From contig NZ_CP132543.1 in the NCBI RefSeq assembly GCF_030845195.1, positions 1,009,501 to 1,073,500 on the forward strand: a stretch of 64,000 nt of DNA, given 5' to 3'. The stretch is from Sanyastnella coralliicola (GTDB lineage Bacteria; Bacteroidota; Bacteroidia; Flavobacteriales_D; Sanyastnellaceae). Under the pieces are notes generated by a model. That model was not told where the DNA came from. It saw nothing but the letters and a program-made list of their open reading frames with translations, and made no database searches. The translations under genes were made by a program, and so were the position numbers. Shown here piece by piece: positions 33,286-41,916 of this stretch (positions are counted from its first letter, which is position 1; every line of letters starts with the position of its first letter).

Positions 33286-34338
33286 ATGAAGATTCGCGCA
33301 GTCAAGTATCTGGCGGTATTCACATTACCGCTTACAGCCGCAATAGCCTTTACATCCTACGGTTGGTTGACCTTCCTTCCCGTCATCTACGCCTTTGGAT
33401 TCGTTCCGTTGGTGGAGGTATTCCTTCAACCCCGTCCGAAGAACTTAAGTGATTCCGAACGTGAGTTGGTCAAAATCGATCGTATTTATGACCTGCTCTT
33501 GTACCTGATGGTGCCTACCCAATATGCATTTGTAGTGTGGTTTCTATTCGCTATCGCGGAAGATGGCCTCACCGTTACGGAGATTACCGGTCGTATCATG
33601 TCACTGGGTATGCTCTGCGGAGTAATTGGAATCAATGTAGCCCATGAACTGGGGCACCGACCGAAAGCGACGGAACAAGGAATGGCGAAGTTGCTATTGC
33701 TGTCGTCTCTTTACACGCACTTCTTTATAGAGCATAACCGAGGTCATCACGCGAGAGTGGCAACCCATGACGATCCGGCTACGGCGCGCAAGAACGAGTT
33801 GATTTACATTTTCTGGTTCAGAAGCGTCATCATGTCTTGGGTTCACGCTTGGGGGCTTGAGCATACTCGACTCACTCGAGCAGGGGAGAAGGTGCTTTCG
33901 TTGAAGAATGAAATGATTGTTTTCACGATTGTTCAAGTATTGATGGTTGCGATCATCGCGTTAGCTTTCTCGTTGACAGTTGCTGTGTACTTTGTCATTG
34001 CAGCGATTATGGGAATGCTCCTTTTAGAGACTGTCAACTACATTGAGCACTATGGTCTGAAACGAGATCAACGTGAAAACGGACGATTCGAGCGCGTGAT
34101 GCCTTGGCATAGCTGGAACTCCAACCACGTTTATGGTCGTATCCTGCTTTTTGAATTGACCAGACATTCAGATCATCACTACAAAGCCAGCAAACCTTAT
34201 CAGCTTCTCGACCATATGGAAGAAGCTCCGCAATTGCCAACAGGCTATCCTGGAATGATGTTATTGTCACTACTACCGCCGGTTTTCTTCGCTATTATGA
34301 ATCCGAAGGTGGAAAAGCTTTCACTAAAGAATCGCTGA
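33286..34338 (+). CDS. AlkB-like membrane di-iron monooxygenase
   Basis: 350 residues with about six membrane helices. The eight-histidine di-iron set of the integral-membrane desaturase/hydroxylase family is complete: HELGHR (about 125), HNRGHH (about 150), and RHSDHH (about 290), with the AlkB-specific NYIEHYGLKR. Alkane hydroxylases with this signature oxidise terminal carbons of medium-chain alkanes, using rubredoxin as electron donor; no rubredoxin gene is in the window. Substrate may instead be a fatty chain or lipid. Last gene of the def operon. Confidence 0.88.
   Translation: MKIRAVKYLAVFTLPLTAAIAFTSYGWLTFLPVIYAFGFVPLVEVFLQPRPKNLSDSERELVKIDRIYDLLLYLMVPTQYAFVVWFLFAIAEDGLTVTEITGRIMSLGMLCGVIGINVAHELGHRPKATEQGMAKLLLLSSLYTHFFIEHNRGHHARVATHDDPATARKNELIYIFWFRSVIMSWVHAWGLEHTRLTRAGEKVLSLKNEMIVFTIVQVLMVAIIALAFSLTVAVYFVIAAIMGMLLLETVNYIEHYGLKRDQRENGRFERVMPWHSWNSNHVYGRILLFELTRHSDHHYKASKPYQLLDHMEEAPQLPTGYPGMMLLSLLPPVFFAIMNPKVEKLSLKNR
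33547..33561 (-). repeat. iterated motif, copy 8
   Basis: Perfect 15/15 with N = A, in the AlkB-like gene, read as F-A-I-A-E. Confidence 0.8.
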
Positions 34339-34400
34339 TTCTGACGGACGAATTCGATTTTTACCCATTTTTGCGACTTGATTAACAAACCACTACAGGT

Positions 34401-35465
34401 ATGAAATTCCGTCCAGGCGTGCTTTGGGGAGACGAAGCACAAGAACTACTGAACTACGCAAATGAGAAAGACTTCGCACTACCAGCGGTAAATGCGATTG
34501 GAACGAATTCAGTAAACGCGATCCTTGAAACGGCGCGTGATGTTAACTCACCAGTGATCGTTCAATTCTCGAACGGAGGAGCATCTTTCTTTGCGGGAAA
34601 AGGACTTTCGAATGACGGTCAACAGGCTGCTATTCTCGGAGGTATTTCAGGAGCACTTCATGTGCACAATGTAGCAGAAGCTTATGGTGTACCTGTCATC
34701 CTTCACACAGACCACTGCGCGAAGAAACTGCTTCCTTGGATTGACGGATTGCTCGATTACGGAGAGAAGTACTTCGAACAAAATGGTCGACCGCTTTACA
34801 CAAGCCACATGCTTGATTTGAGCGAAGAGCCAATCGAAGAGAACATTGATGTAAGCAAGAAGTATTTCGAACGCATGAACAAGATGGGCATGATGATCGA
34901 AATCGAACTTGGTGTGACTGGTGGAGAAGAAGACGGTGTTGATAACACTGATATCGACAGTAGCCGCCTTTACACGCAGCCTGATGAAGTAGCTTATGCT
35001 TACGAACGCTTGATGCAAGTGAGTGATCGTTTCACAGTTGCAGCAGCATTCGGAAACGTTCACGGGGTATACAAGCCAGGTAACGTAGAGCTGAAACCAG
35101 TGATTCTAGACAACTCACAGAAACACATCCAGGAGAAGTTCAATACTGGGCACAATCCAGTGAACTTTGTCTTCCATGGAGGATCTGGTTCTTCATTTGA
35201 AGAAATCCGTGAGGCCATCGGTTATGGTGCGATCAAAATGAACATCGATACTGATATGCAATGGGCATACTTGAGCGGTGTACGTGATTACATCTCTGCA
35301 AATCACGACTACCTTCAAACGCAAATCGGAAACCCTGAAGGAGCTGATGTTCCGAACAAAAAGAAGTACGATCCACGTGTTTGGCTTCGTGAAGGAGAGA
35401 AGACTTTCGTTAAACGCTTGAACAAAGCCTTCGAAGATCTTAACTGCATCAACCGCAACGCATAA
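34401..35465 (+). CDS. fbaA: class II fructose-bisphosphate aldolase
   Basis: 354 residues, usual for the class IIA type. Zinc and substrate motifs: the VILHTDHCAKKLLPWIDGLL helix with His and Asp, the GVTGGEEDGVDN loop, FGNVHGVYKPGNVEL (His) and VFHGGSGSSFEEI (His, phosphate loop). It cleaves or forms fructose 1,6-bisphosphate in glycolysis and gluconeogenesis. It sits between the AlkB operon and pgi; it has no copy of the palindromic operator found upstream of pgi. Confidence 0.96.
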   Translation: MKFRPGVLWGDEAQELLNYANEKDFALPAVNAIGTNSVNAILETARDVNSPVIVQFSNGGASFFAGKGLSNDGQQAAILGGISGALHVHNVAEAYGVPVILHTDHCAKKLLPWIDGLLDYGEKYFEQNGRPLYTSHMLDLSEEPIEENIDVSKKYFERMNKMGMMIEIELGVTGGEEDGVDNTDIDSSRLYTQPDEVAYAYERLMQVSDRFTVAAAFGNVHGVYKPGNVELKPVILDNSQKHIQEKFNTGHNPVNFVFHGGSGSSFEEIREAIGYGAIKMNIDTDMQWAYLSGVRDYISANHDYLQTQIGNPEGADVPNKKKYDPRVWLREGEKTFVKRLNKAFEDLNCINRNA

Positions 35466-35530
35466 GATTAGCTTATTGTTAGCAAAGACCTCCGATTTCA
35501 GAGGGTAAAGAAACTTTTCGCATTTTTGAA

Positions 35531-35547
35531 AGTGTAAATAGTACACT
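35531..35547. promoter_or_regulatory. palindromic operator abutting the pgi start codon
   Basis: AGTGTA-AATAG-TACACT, a perfect 6+6 inverted repeat with 5-nt spacer, ending on the base before the pgi ATG. Variants with identical spacing lie upstream of 40383, 41917 and 45313. Because it overlaps the expected start of transcription or translation, a repressor site is the simplest reading. Confidence 0.7.
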
Positions 35548-37191
35548 ATGTCTGATTTTCCTACCATCGCTTTTTCTGATACAGCAGCGCATGCAGCGTT
35601 GAAAGGTCTGGCTGCTTCAAAGCAGTGGGACATGCGTCAACGGTTCACCGCTGAATCAGATCGTTTTGAGAAGTTTAGCATCAGTTCGTCAGAGCTTTTG
35701 TTCGACTATTCAAAGAACTTAGTTGATGATGAGGTGATGACTCAATTGATCGCTAGCGCGGAACAGTGCAAGCTGTCATCAGCCATCGAAGCGATGTTTA
35801 CCGGACAACATATCAATCAGACAGAAGATCGTGCCGTGATGCATACTGCATTGCGTGCGAAGTCGCCAAGTTTTGTTGACGGGAGAGACGTGACACCGGA
35901 TGTACAAGCGGTGTTGACGAGTATGAAATCATACACCGAGCGTGTGCTATCGGGAGAACATCTAGGTGCTACAGGAAAGAAGCTAACGACAGTAGTAAAC
36001 ATTGGCATTGGGGGCTCTGACCTTGGTCCAGTAATGGTTACCGAAGCACTCAAGTCGTTCCAAGTTGGGTTGAAGCCATATTTCGTTTCGAACGTAGATG
36101 GAGCTGATCTAACATATGTCTTAGCAGATGTAGATCCAGAAACAACCCTCTTCATTGTCGTTTCGAAGACCTTCACTACGCAAGAGACACTTACGAATGC
36201 GCATGCAGCGCGCACATGGCTTGTAGAAAAGCTTGGTGAAGAGGCGGTTGCTTCACATTTTGCGGCGGTCTCGACAAATCTTGACGGCGTCAAAGACTTT
36301 GGAATTCTAGAGGCGAACACCTTTGGATTTTGGAGTTGGGTAGGAGGAAGATACTCTTTGTGGGGAGCCGTTGGCTTGAGCATTGCCTTGAGCTGTGGCT
36401 GGAATAATTTCCAAGCCCTGCTTGATGGAGCCAATGCAGCTGATGAACATTTCCGTCGTACTTCTTTCGAAAAGAACGTACCGGTAATTATGGCCTTACT
36501 CGGCATTTGGTACCGAAACTACCTCAACTTTGGCTCATACGCTATTATCCCCTATAGCCAAGATCTACATCGTTTCCCTGCTTACCTCCAGCAGGCCGAC
36601 ATGGAAAGCAATGGCAAGTACGTAGACAGAAACGGACAAGCTGTTGATTTTGAAACGGGTCCTGTCATTTGGGGTGAACCGGGAACGAACGGACAGCATG
36701 CGTTCTTCCAACTATTACACCAAGGAACCGAAAAGATTCCAGTTGATTTCATTGCCTTCGCGAAGGCTACTTCACCATATCAAGATCATCATGACAAGTT
36801 GCTAGCTAATTGTCTTGCACAGTCTGAGGCGATGATGAATGGTAAGACAGAAGACGAAGTCGTAAAAGAAATGCAAGCTGCGGGGGTGTCTGAGGCGAGC
36901 ATTGATCAGCTGAAAGCGTACAGGACTTTTGAAGGCAATCGTCCGTCTACTACTATTCTGTACAAGGAGCTAACTCCATTCAACATTGGTCACATGATTG
37001 CCCTTTACGAGCACAAGATTTTCGTGCAAGGAGTAATGTGGAATGTCTTCTCTTTTGATCAGTGGGGGGTGGAGCTTGGAAAGGCATTGGCAAAGCGAAT
37101 TCTTCCGGTGGTTAAGAAAGAGAAGTCAGGAGACTTCGATGCCTCTACTTCAGCCTTGATTGAGAAAATTCATCAGTTCATCGATGAATAA
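35548..37191 (+). CDS. pgi: glucose-6-phosphate isomerase
   Basis: 547 residues, standard for the long bacterial form. Signature stretches: NIGIGGSDLGPVMVTEAL (sugar-phosphate loop), FIVVSKTFTTQETLTNA, WSWVGGRYSLWGAVGLSIAL, the catalytic Glu in GEPGTNGQHAFFQLLHQG, and HKIFVQGVMWNVFSFDQWGVELGK. It interconverts glucose- and fructose 6-phosphate in the cytoplasm. The operator at its start codon is shared with the sugar-transport and glycan-binding genes downstream, so it seems to be regulated with the polysaccharide locus. A copy of the 15-bp motif lies at 35749. Confidence 0.97.
   Translation: MSDFPTIAFSDTAAHAALKGLAASKQWDMRQRFTAESDRFEKFSISSSELLFDYSKNLVDDEVMTQLIASAEQCKLSSAIEAMFTGQHINQTEDRAVMHTALRAKSPSFVDGRDVTPDVQAVLTSMKSYTERVLSGEHLGATGKKLTTVVNIGIGGSDLGPVMVTEALKSFQVGLKPYFVSNVDGADLTYVLADVDPETTLFIVVSKTFTTQETLTNAHAARTWLVEKLGEEAVASHFAAVSTNLDGVKDFGILEANTFGFWSWVGGRYSLWGAVGLSIALSCGWNNFQALLDGANAADEHFRRTSFEKNVPVIMALLGIWYRNYLNFGSYAIIPYSQDLHRFPAYLQQADMESNGKYVDRNGQAVDFETGPVIWGEPGTNGQHAFFQLLHQGTEKIPVDFIAFAKATSPYQDHHDKLLANCLAQSEAMMNGKTEDEVVKEMQAAGVSEASIDQLKAYRTFEGNRPSTTILYKELTPFNIGHMIALYEHKIFVQGVMWNVFSFDQWGVELGKALAKRILPVVKKEKSGDFDASTSALIEKIHQFIDE
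35749..35763 (-). repeat. iterated motif, copy 9
   Basis: 14/15 match with N = C, in pgi, read as I-A-S-A-E. Confidence 0.75.
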
Positions 37192-37266
37192 CTGCTGTTA
37201 ATAGAGAGCTTTTTCGTATCTTAGGGTTCCTGACTTTAGGACAGGCTATTAGATACCTTAACCAAA

Positions 37267-40251
37267 ATGTTTTTCATGCGAGTTTTTAAAGCACTCTTCG
37301 CAGCGTTGTGTCTTCTCTTGACATATAGCGCTTCCGCAGATCTTACTGGTATTTCAGGTGAAGTTGTAGCGATCGATGGTATAGCTGGTACGATCACGTA
37401 CAGAGTTTATGCTGACTTTAGTGATCCTGCAGATCAACTTATTGCCATTTACGGTCTAGATTCTGCACCTCTTCGAATCGAAACCTCTACTACATTCTTC
37501 CAAGAACCAGTAGCAGGTGGAGCTCTTAGTACTGATATTAACCCAGCCTTCTGGCCGTTCTTCCCAGGTGGAGAATTTGACTCGTGGCTCACAATCGGTG
37601 CTGAAGACAACACGGTCAATACACTACAATCAGTAGGATTTGACTACAGTGTCTTTGAAGCTGGAAACTCTTGGATTGTAGATGACATCATCGGAGGAAC
37701 ACTGTTTGTGCTTCCTGGAGATGCGCAAGCGTTGCCAGTTGCAGGACGAGTTCTTCTTGGTCAATTTACTTCTGACGGTTTGCTTGACTTCACTTTCAAC
37801 CTACAGTGGAGAAACGCAGCACAAGTACCAACGGAAACTGCCGGATTGACATTGTCTCTTCCTCAGGCTATCCCTGGATGTACTGATCCAAATGCATTGA
37901 ACTATTCACCATTGGCTACTGAAGACGATGGTTCTTGTACTTACCCAGCGCCTTCTTTCAGCGGTCTTACTTATGAGACAGTGGCTACAGGTGTTGCAGG
38001 AGGTACATACAATACATACCGCGTATACGCGAACTTCACTAACCCATTTGATCAGTTAGTAGCGGTATACGGACAAGACGCAACTCCTTTGAGCATTACG
38101 TCATCAGGTAGCTTCTACCAAGATGCAGCAGGTGGTGCATATTCAACAGATATCAACGCTGCCCTTTACGGTAGCTTCCCAGACCTAGTATATGATTCAT
38201 GGGTAACCATTGGTGCTGAAGATCAAGCTGGAAACAACCTTCAGAACCTTGGTCTAGATGCTTCTGGTTTCGAAGCAGGCAACGATTTCATCGTGAACTC
38301 TGCAGCAGGTGGAGCTTGGTACGTATTCCCAGATGATCAGCCATCAGCTTTCCCAGATGGAATGGGCCGTGTGCTTATTGCGCAATTGACAACTGACGGA
38401 ATTGTTGATATGACAGTAAACCTTCAGTACCGTGCGCAAGACGGGACGAACCCACAGGAAGAGGCATTGAACATCGTGTTCCCTCCAAACCTTCCTGGTT
38501 GTACAGACCCAACAGCTTGTAACTACGATCCAGCGGCGACTATCGACGATGGTTCTTGTGAGCTTCCTGACGGATGTACTGACGCTACGGCATGTAACTA
38601 CGATCCAGCAGCTACTTGTGACGATGGATCATGTATCCTTCCTGACGGATGTACTGATGCCACAGCATGTAACTACGATCCAGCAGCAGTTTGTGACGAC
38701 GGATCATGTATCCTTCCTGATGGATGTACTGATGCTACAGCATGTAACTACGATCCAGCAGCGGTTTGTGATGATGGATCTTGTATCCTTCCTGACGGAT
38801 GTACTGACGCGACAGCATGTAACTATGACCCAGCAGCGGTATGTGACGATGGATCTTGTATCCTCCCTGACGGATGTACTGATGCTACAGCATGTAACTA
38901 CGATCCAGCAGCGGTATGTGATGATGGATCTTGTATCCTTCCTGACGGATGTACTGACGCAACAGCATGTAACTACGATCCAGCAGCAGTATGTGATGAC
39001 GGATCTTGTATTCTTCCTGACGGATGTACAGATGCGACAGCATGTAACTACGATCCAGCAGCGGTATGTGATGACGGATCTTGTATCCTTCCTGACGGAT
39101 GTACTGACGCCACAGCATGTAACTACGATCCTGCAGCTCAGTGTGATGACGGTTCATGTATCCTCCCTGATGGATGTACAGATGCGACAGCATGTAACTA
39201 CGACCCAGCAGCGGTATGTGATGACGGATCTTGTATCCTTCCTGACGGATGTACAGATGCTACAGCATGTAACTACGACCCAGCAGCGGTATGTGATGAT
39301 GGATCTTGTATCCTCCCTGATGGATGTACAGATGCGACAGCATGTAACTACGATCCAGCAGCGGTATGTGATGACGGATCTTGTATCCTTCCTGACGGAT
39401 GTACTGACGCCACAGCATGTAACTACGATCCAGCAGCGGTATGTGACGACGGATCTTGTATCCTTCCTGACGGATGTACTGACGCCACAGCATGTAACTA
39501 CGACCCAGCAGCCGTTTGTGACGATGGGTCTTGTATCCTTCCTGACGGATGTACTGACGCATCAGCATGTAACTACGACCCATCTGCCGTATGTGATGAT
39601 GGTTCTTGTATGCTTCCTGACGGATGTACAGATTCAGGAGCTTGTAACTACGATCCAGCAGCAATGTGTGATGATGGAAGCTGTGAATTCTCATCATGTG
39701 CAGGATGTACAAACCCATTCGCTGATAACTACGATCCATCAGCAACAATCGACGACGGTTCTTGTATCGTAAGCGGTTGTACTTATGCTGAAGCAACGAA
39801 CTACGATCCTACAGCAACAACTGACGATGGTTCTTGTGTGTTTGATTGTGACGTACCAGGATGTACTGATGCGACAGCAGTGAACTTTGATCCAGCAGCA
39901 ACAGTTGATGATGGATCTTGTATCGCAGCAGTGAACGGATGTACTGATCCTACAGCTACGAACTACGATGCATCTGCCAACGTAGATGACGGTTCTTGTA
40001 TCGCAACTGTATTCGGTTGTACTGACCCAACAGCTTTCAACTACGATCCAGCGGCGAACACAGACAACGGAGGTTGTGTAGCGGTGATGGCAGGATGTAC
40101 TGACCCAGCATTTAGTAACTACAACCCATACGCAAACACTGATGATGGAAGCTGTTTCAACGCGTGTATCGGAGACTTTGATAACGACGGTGAAATCGCA
40201 GCGTCTGACCTCTTGACATTCTTGAGTGTGTACGGAACTTCTTGTGAATAA
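37267..40251 (+). CDS. large secreted repeat protein with dockerin-like tail
   Basis: 994 residues. Signal peptide (about 1-25, YSASA). Two homologous modules of about 180 residues (26-200 and 230-405) share YRVYA(D/N)F, DQL(I/V)A(I/V)YG, STDIN, SW(L/V)TIGAED and FEAGN. Between and after them come about 23 Cys/Asp-rich units GCTDxxAxNYDPxAxxDDGSC, 16 of them in a 25-residue tandem array. The C-terminus (from 40165) is a single dockerin-like Ca2+ loop, DFDNDGEIAASDLLTFL, ending SVYGTSCE. No T9SS tail. Secretion and a long, disulfide- and Ca2+-stabilised stalk are inferred. First gene of the putative beta-glucan locus. Confidence 0.8.
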   Translation: MFFMRVFKALFAALCLLLTYSASADLTGISGEVVAIDGIAGTITYRVYADFSDPADQLIAIYGLDSAPLRIETSTTFFQEPVAGGALSTDINPAFWPFFPGGEFDSWLTIGAEDNTVNTLQSVGFDYSVFEAGNSWIVDDIIGGTLFVLPGDAQALPVAGRVLLGQFTSDGLLDFTFNLQWRNAAQVPTETAGLTLSLPQAIPGCTDPNALNYSPLATEDDGSCTYPAPSFSGLTYETVATGVAGGTYNTYRVYANFTNPFDQLVAVYGQDATPLSITSSGSFYQDAAGGAYSTDINAALYGSFPDLVYDSWVTIGAEDQAGNNLQNLGLDASGFEAGNDFIVNSAAGGAWYVFPDDQPSAFPDGMGRVLIAQLTTDGIVDMTVNLQYRAQDGTNPQEEALNIVFPPNLPGCTDPTACNYDPAATIDDGSCELPDGCTDATACNYDPAATCDDGSCILPDGCTDATACNYDPAAVCDDGSCILPDGCTDATACNYDPAAVCDDGSCILPDGCTDATACNYDPAAVCDDGSCILPDGCTDATACNYDPAAVCDDGSCILPDGCTDATACNYDPAAVCDDGSCILPDGCTDATACNYDPAAVCDDGSCILPDGCTDATACNYDPAAQCDDGSCILPDGCTDATACNYDPAAVCDDGSCILPDGCTDATACNYDPAAVCDDGSCILPDGCTDATACNYDPAAVCDDGSCILPDGCTDATACNYDPAAVCDDGSCILPDGCTDATACNYDPAAVCDDGSCILPDGCTDASACNYDPSAVCDDGSCMLPDGCTDSGACNYDPAAMCDDGSCEFSSCAGCTNPFADNYDPSATIDDGSCIVSGCTYAEATNYDPTATTDDGSCVFDCDVPGCTDATAVNFDPAATVDDGSCIAAVNGCTDPTATNYDASANVDDGSCIATVFGCTDPTAFNYDPAANTDNGGCVAVMAGCTDPAFSNYNPYANTDDGSCFNACIGDFDNDGEIAASDLLTFLSVYGTSCE
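38497..39696 (+). repeat. 75-bp coding tandem repeat (16 units)
   Basis: Units start every 75 bp from 38497 to 39622 and encode GCTDATACNYDPAAVCDDGSC plus the linker ILPD. The central units are identical in protein but differ at synonymous third positions (for example gatgct, gacgcg and gatgcc for Asp-Ala), so protein sequence is held while DNA drifts. The outer units diverge in protein. Long false frames run through the array on both strands. Confidence 0.9.
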
Positions 40252-40280
40252 GACTCTACGAGTCAACCAAATAATTGAAG

Positions 40281-40310
40281 GAGCTCATCGCAAGGTGAGC
40301 TCTTTCTTTT
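40281..40310 (+). terminator. rho-independent terminator after 37267
   Basis: Stem GAGCTCA / TGAGCTC with an 8-nt loop followed by TTTCTTTTT. Confidence 0.75.
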
Positions 40311-40330
40311 TGTACAGAGGTCATCTGCAT

Positions 40331-40360
40331 AGTGTATGAAGTACACATTTTGTTAACTTA
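40331..40360 (+). promoter_or_regulatory. operator and shared promoter-like box of the MFS gene
   Basis: AGTGTA-TGAAG-TACACA (40331-40347, 11 of 12 operator bases), then TTTTG and the box TTAACTTA (40353-40360). The same box follows the second operator upstream of 41917 at nearly the same distance (11 versus 12 nt from TACAC to the box). Confidence 0.65.
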
Positions 40361-40382
40361 TGCTGCAATTCACGAGAACCAC

Positions 40383-41729
40383 ATGAAGAAAAGACTGTCA
40401 TTTTGGGAGATCTGGAACATGAGTTTCGGATTCCTTGGTATCCAATTCGGTTTCGCTTTGCAAGGCGGAAACATGTCAAGAATCTTTCAAACCCTTGGCG
40501 CAGGAAAAGATGATATTCCACTATTATGGATCGCGGCTCCACTAACTGGTTTGATTGTACAACCCATTATTGGTTACCTCAGTGACAGAACTTGGAGCCC
40601 AAGATGGGGGAGAAGACGACCTTATTTTCTTTTAGGTGCTATTCTCAGCTCGTTGGCGCTCTTCTTTGTGCCGTACAGCTCGGCGTTGTGGATGGCAGCA
40701 GGTTTCCTTTGGGTGCTTGATGCCTCGATTAATATTAGCATGGAACCATTCCGTGCCCTCGTTGCAGACAAACTAGACGATGAGCAACGCTCATATGGAT
40801 TCATCATCCAAACCTTGATCATTGGAGTAGGTACTTGGATAGCGTCGAATCTTCCATGGCTTGTTACCAAGCTAGGAGTTTCAAATACGAGTGAGCCTGG
40901 GGTGATTCCAGATTCAGTTTATGTATCGTTCTCGATAGGTGCTTTCGTATTTCTTGCGAGTATTCTATATACCGTATTTACTACTTCAGAGGACCCTCCA
41001 GAGGATATGGAGGCGTTCGAAAAGGAAAAGGCGGAGAACGCCGGATTTATAGCGGGAATCTCTGAGATTTTCTCCAACATTGCCAAAATGCCGAAAGTCA
41101 TGGTGCAACTTGGCGTTGTTCAATTCTTCAGCTGGTTTGCCTTCTTCACGATGTGGTCTTTTTCTACTCCGGCGTTGACTGAGGCCGTGTATAACGCACC
41201 GAAGCCCGCAGTTGATGCTGCGAATTACGAAGCAATGGACATTGCTTATAATGAAGCTGCCAATGCCGTGAGTAGTGCATTTGGTGTGTATGGATTGAGT
41301 TCCATGGCTTTTGCGCTGCTGTTGTCTTTCCTAGCAGCACGTATGCGTATCAATAGAAAGCTCACCCACCTCGTGAGTCTTGTTCTCGGGGGTATCGGAT
41401 TCCTATTAATGGGAGTATGGAATGAATCGACAAGCGATGGACTGATCCTGTCGTTCACTCTTATCGGGTTTGCTTGGGGAAGTATACTTTCGATGCCGTA
41501 CGCCATGCTCTCGAGTTCTATTCCGGCGGAGAAAATGGGCGTCTACATGGGGATCTTCAACATGTTTATCGTGATTCCTCAGATCGTGGCGGCGTTAGGA
41601 GGTATCAACGTGGTCTACAAGGCGCTACTTGGTGATAACATTATCAATACCATGATGCTGGCTGGAATCAGCTTGATTCTTGCCGGATTATCAAATCTGC
41701 TTATTCGAGATAAACGGGCCATCGCCTAG
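40383..41729 (+). CDS. MFS sugar transporter (SLC45/GPH-like)
   Basis: 448 residues from the ATG at 40383. About 12 hydrophobic segments with the MFS loop 2-3 motif GYLSDRTWSPRWGRRRPYF, typical of sucrose/maltose-type proton symporters, and a matching second-half loop. A central cytoplasmic loop (EDPPEDMEAFEKEKAENAG) separates the halves. It would carry mono- or disaccharides across the inner membrane. The operator 23-52 nt upstream is shared with pgi and the modular-protein genes on either side, which ties it to the locus. Substrate glucose or a short beta-glucan is an inference. Confidence 0.88.
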   Translation: MKKRLSFWEIWNMSFGFLGIQFGFALQGGNMSRIFQTLGAGKDDIPLLWIAAPLTGLIVQPIIGYLSDRTWSPRWGRRRPYFLLGAILSSLALFFVPYSSALWMAAGFLWVLDASINISMEPFRALVADKLDDEQRSYGFIIQTLIIGVGTWIASNLPWLVTKLGVSNTSEPGVIPDSVYVSFSIGAFVFLASILYTVFTTSEDPPEDMEAFEKEKAENAGFIAGISEIFSNIAKMPKVMVQLGVVQFFSWFAFFTMWSFSTPALTEAVYNAPKPAVDAANYEAMDIAYNEAANAVSSAFGVYGLSSMAFALLLSFLAARMRINRKLTHLVSLVLGGIGFLLMGVWNESTSDGLILSFTLIGFAWGSILSMPYAMLSSSIPAEKMGVYMGIFNMFIVIPQIVAALGGINVVYKALLGDNIINTMMLAGISLILAGLSNLLIRDKRAIA

Positions 41730-41794
41730 ATTAGAATCATCTACATATAACTAACAACTAAACACCGCCATTGAAAGGCTGGGTTTAGTCACAA

Positions 41795-41847
41795 AGTGTA
41801 TTCTGCACACGAACAAAGTGTCTGGAGTACACTTTTTTATTAACTTA
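41795..41847 (+). promoter_or_regulatory. double operator and promoter-like box upstream of 41917
   Basis: Two operator copies 22 bp apart: AGTGTA-TTCTG-CACACG (41795-41811, 10 of 12) and AGTGTC-TGGAG-TACACT (41817-41833, 11 of 12). A spacing of 22 bp is close to two helical turns, so both would face one side of DNA. The box TTAACTTA follows at 41840-41847. Confidence 0.65.
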
Positions 41848-41916
41848 TACCCCATTACCAATTAGTCGCGGCTGTTTCCTGCGAAGCAGCCGTCAGAAAA
41901 CCAACCAAACCAAGCT

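Noticed and set aside
38497-39696. Regular 75-bp repeats as a CRISPR array
   Set aside because: The whole unit is conserved and coding, there are no unique spacers, and no cas genes are near.
38549-39772. Long plus-strand frame of about 400 codons in the repeat array, and matching minus-strand frames
   Set aside because: They exist because 75-bp repeats keep all frames open. They are periodic Met/Thr/Gln or Arg/Tyr strings, with no start context and no family match.
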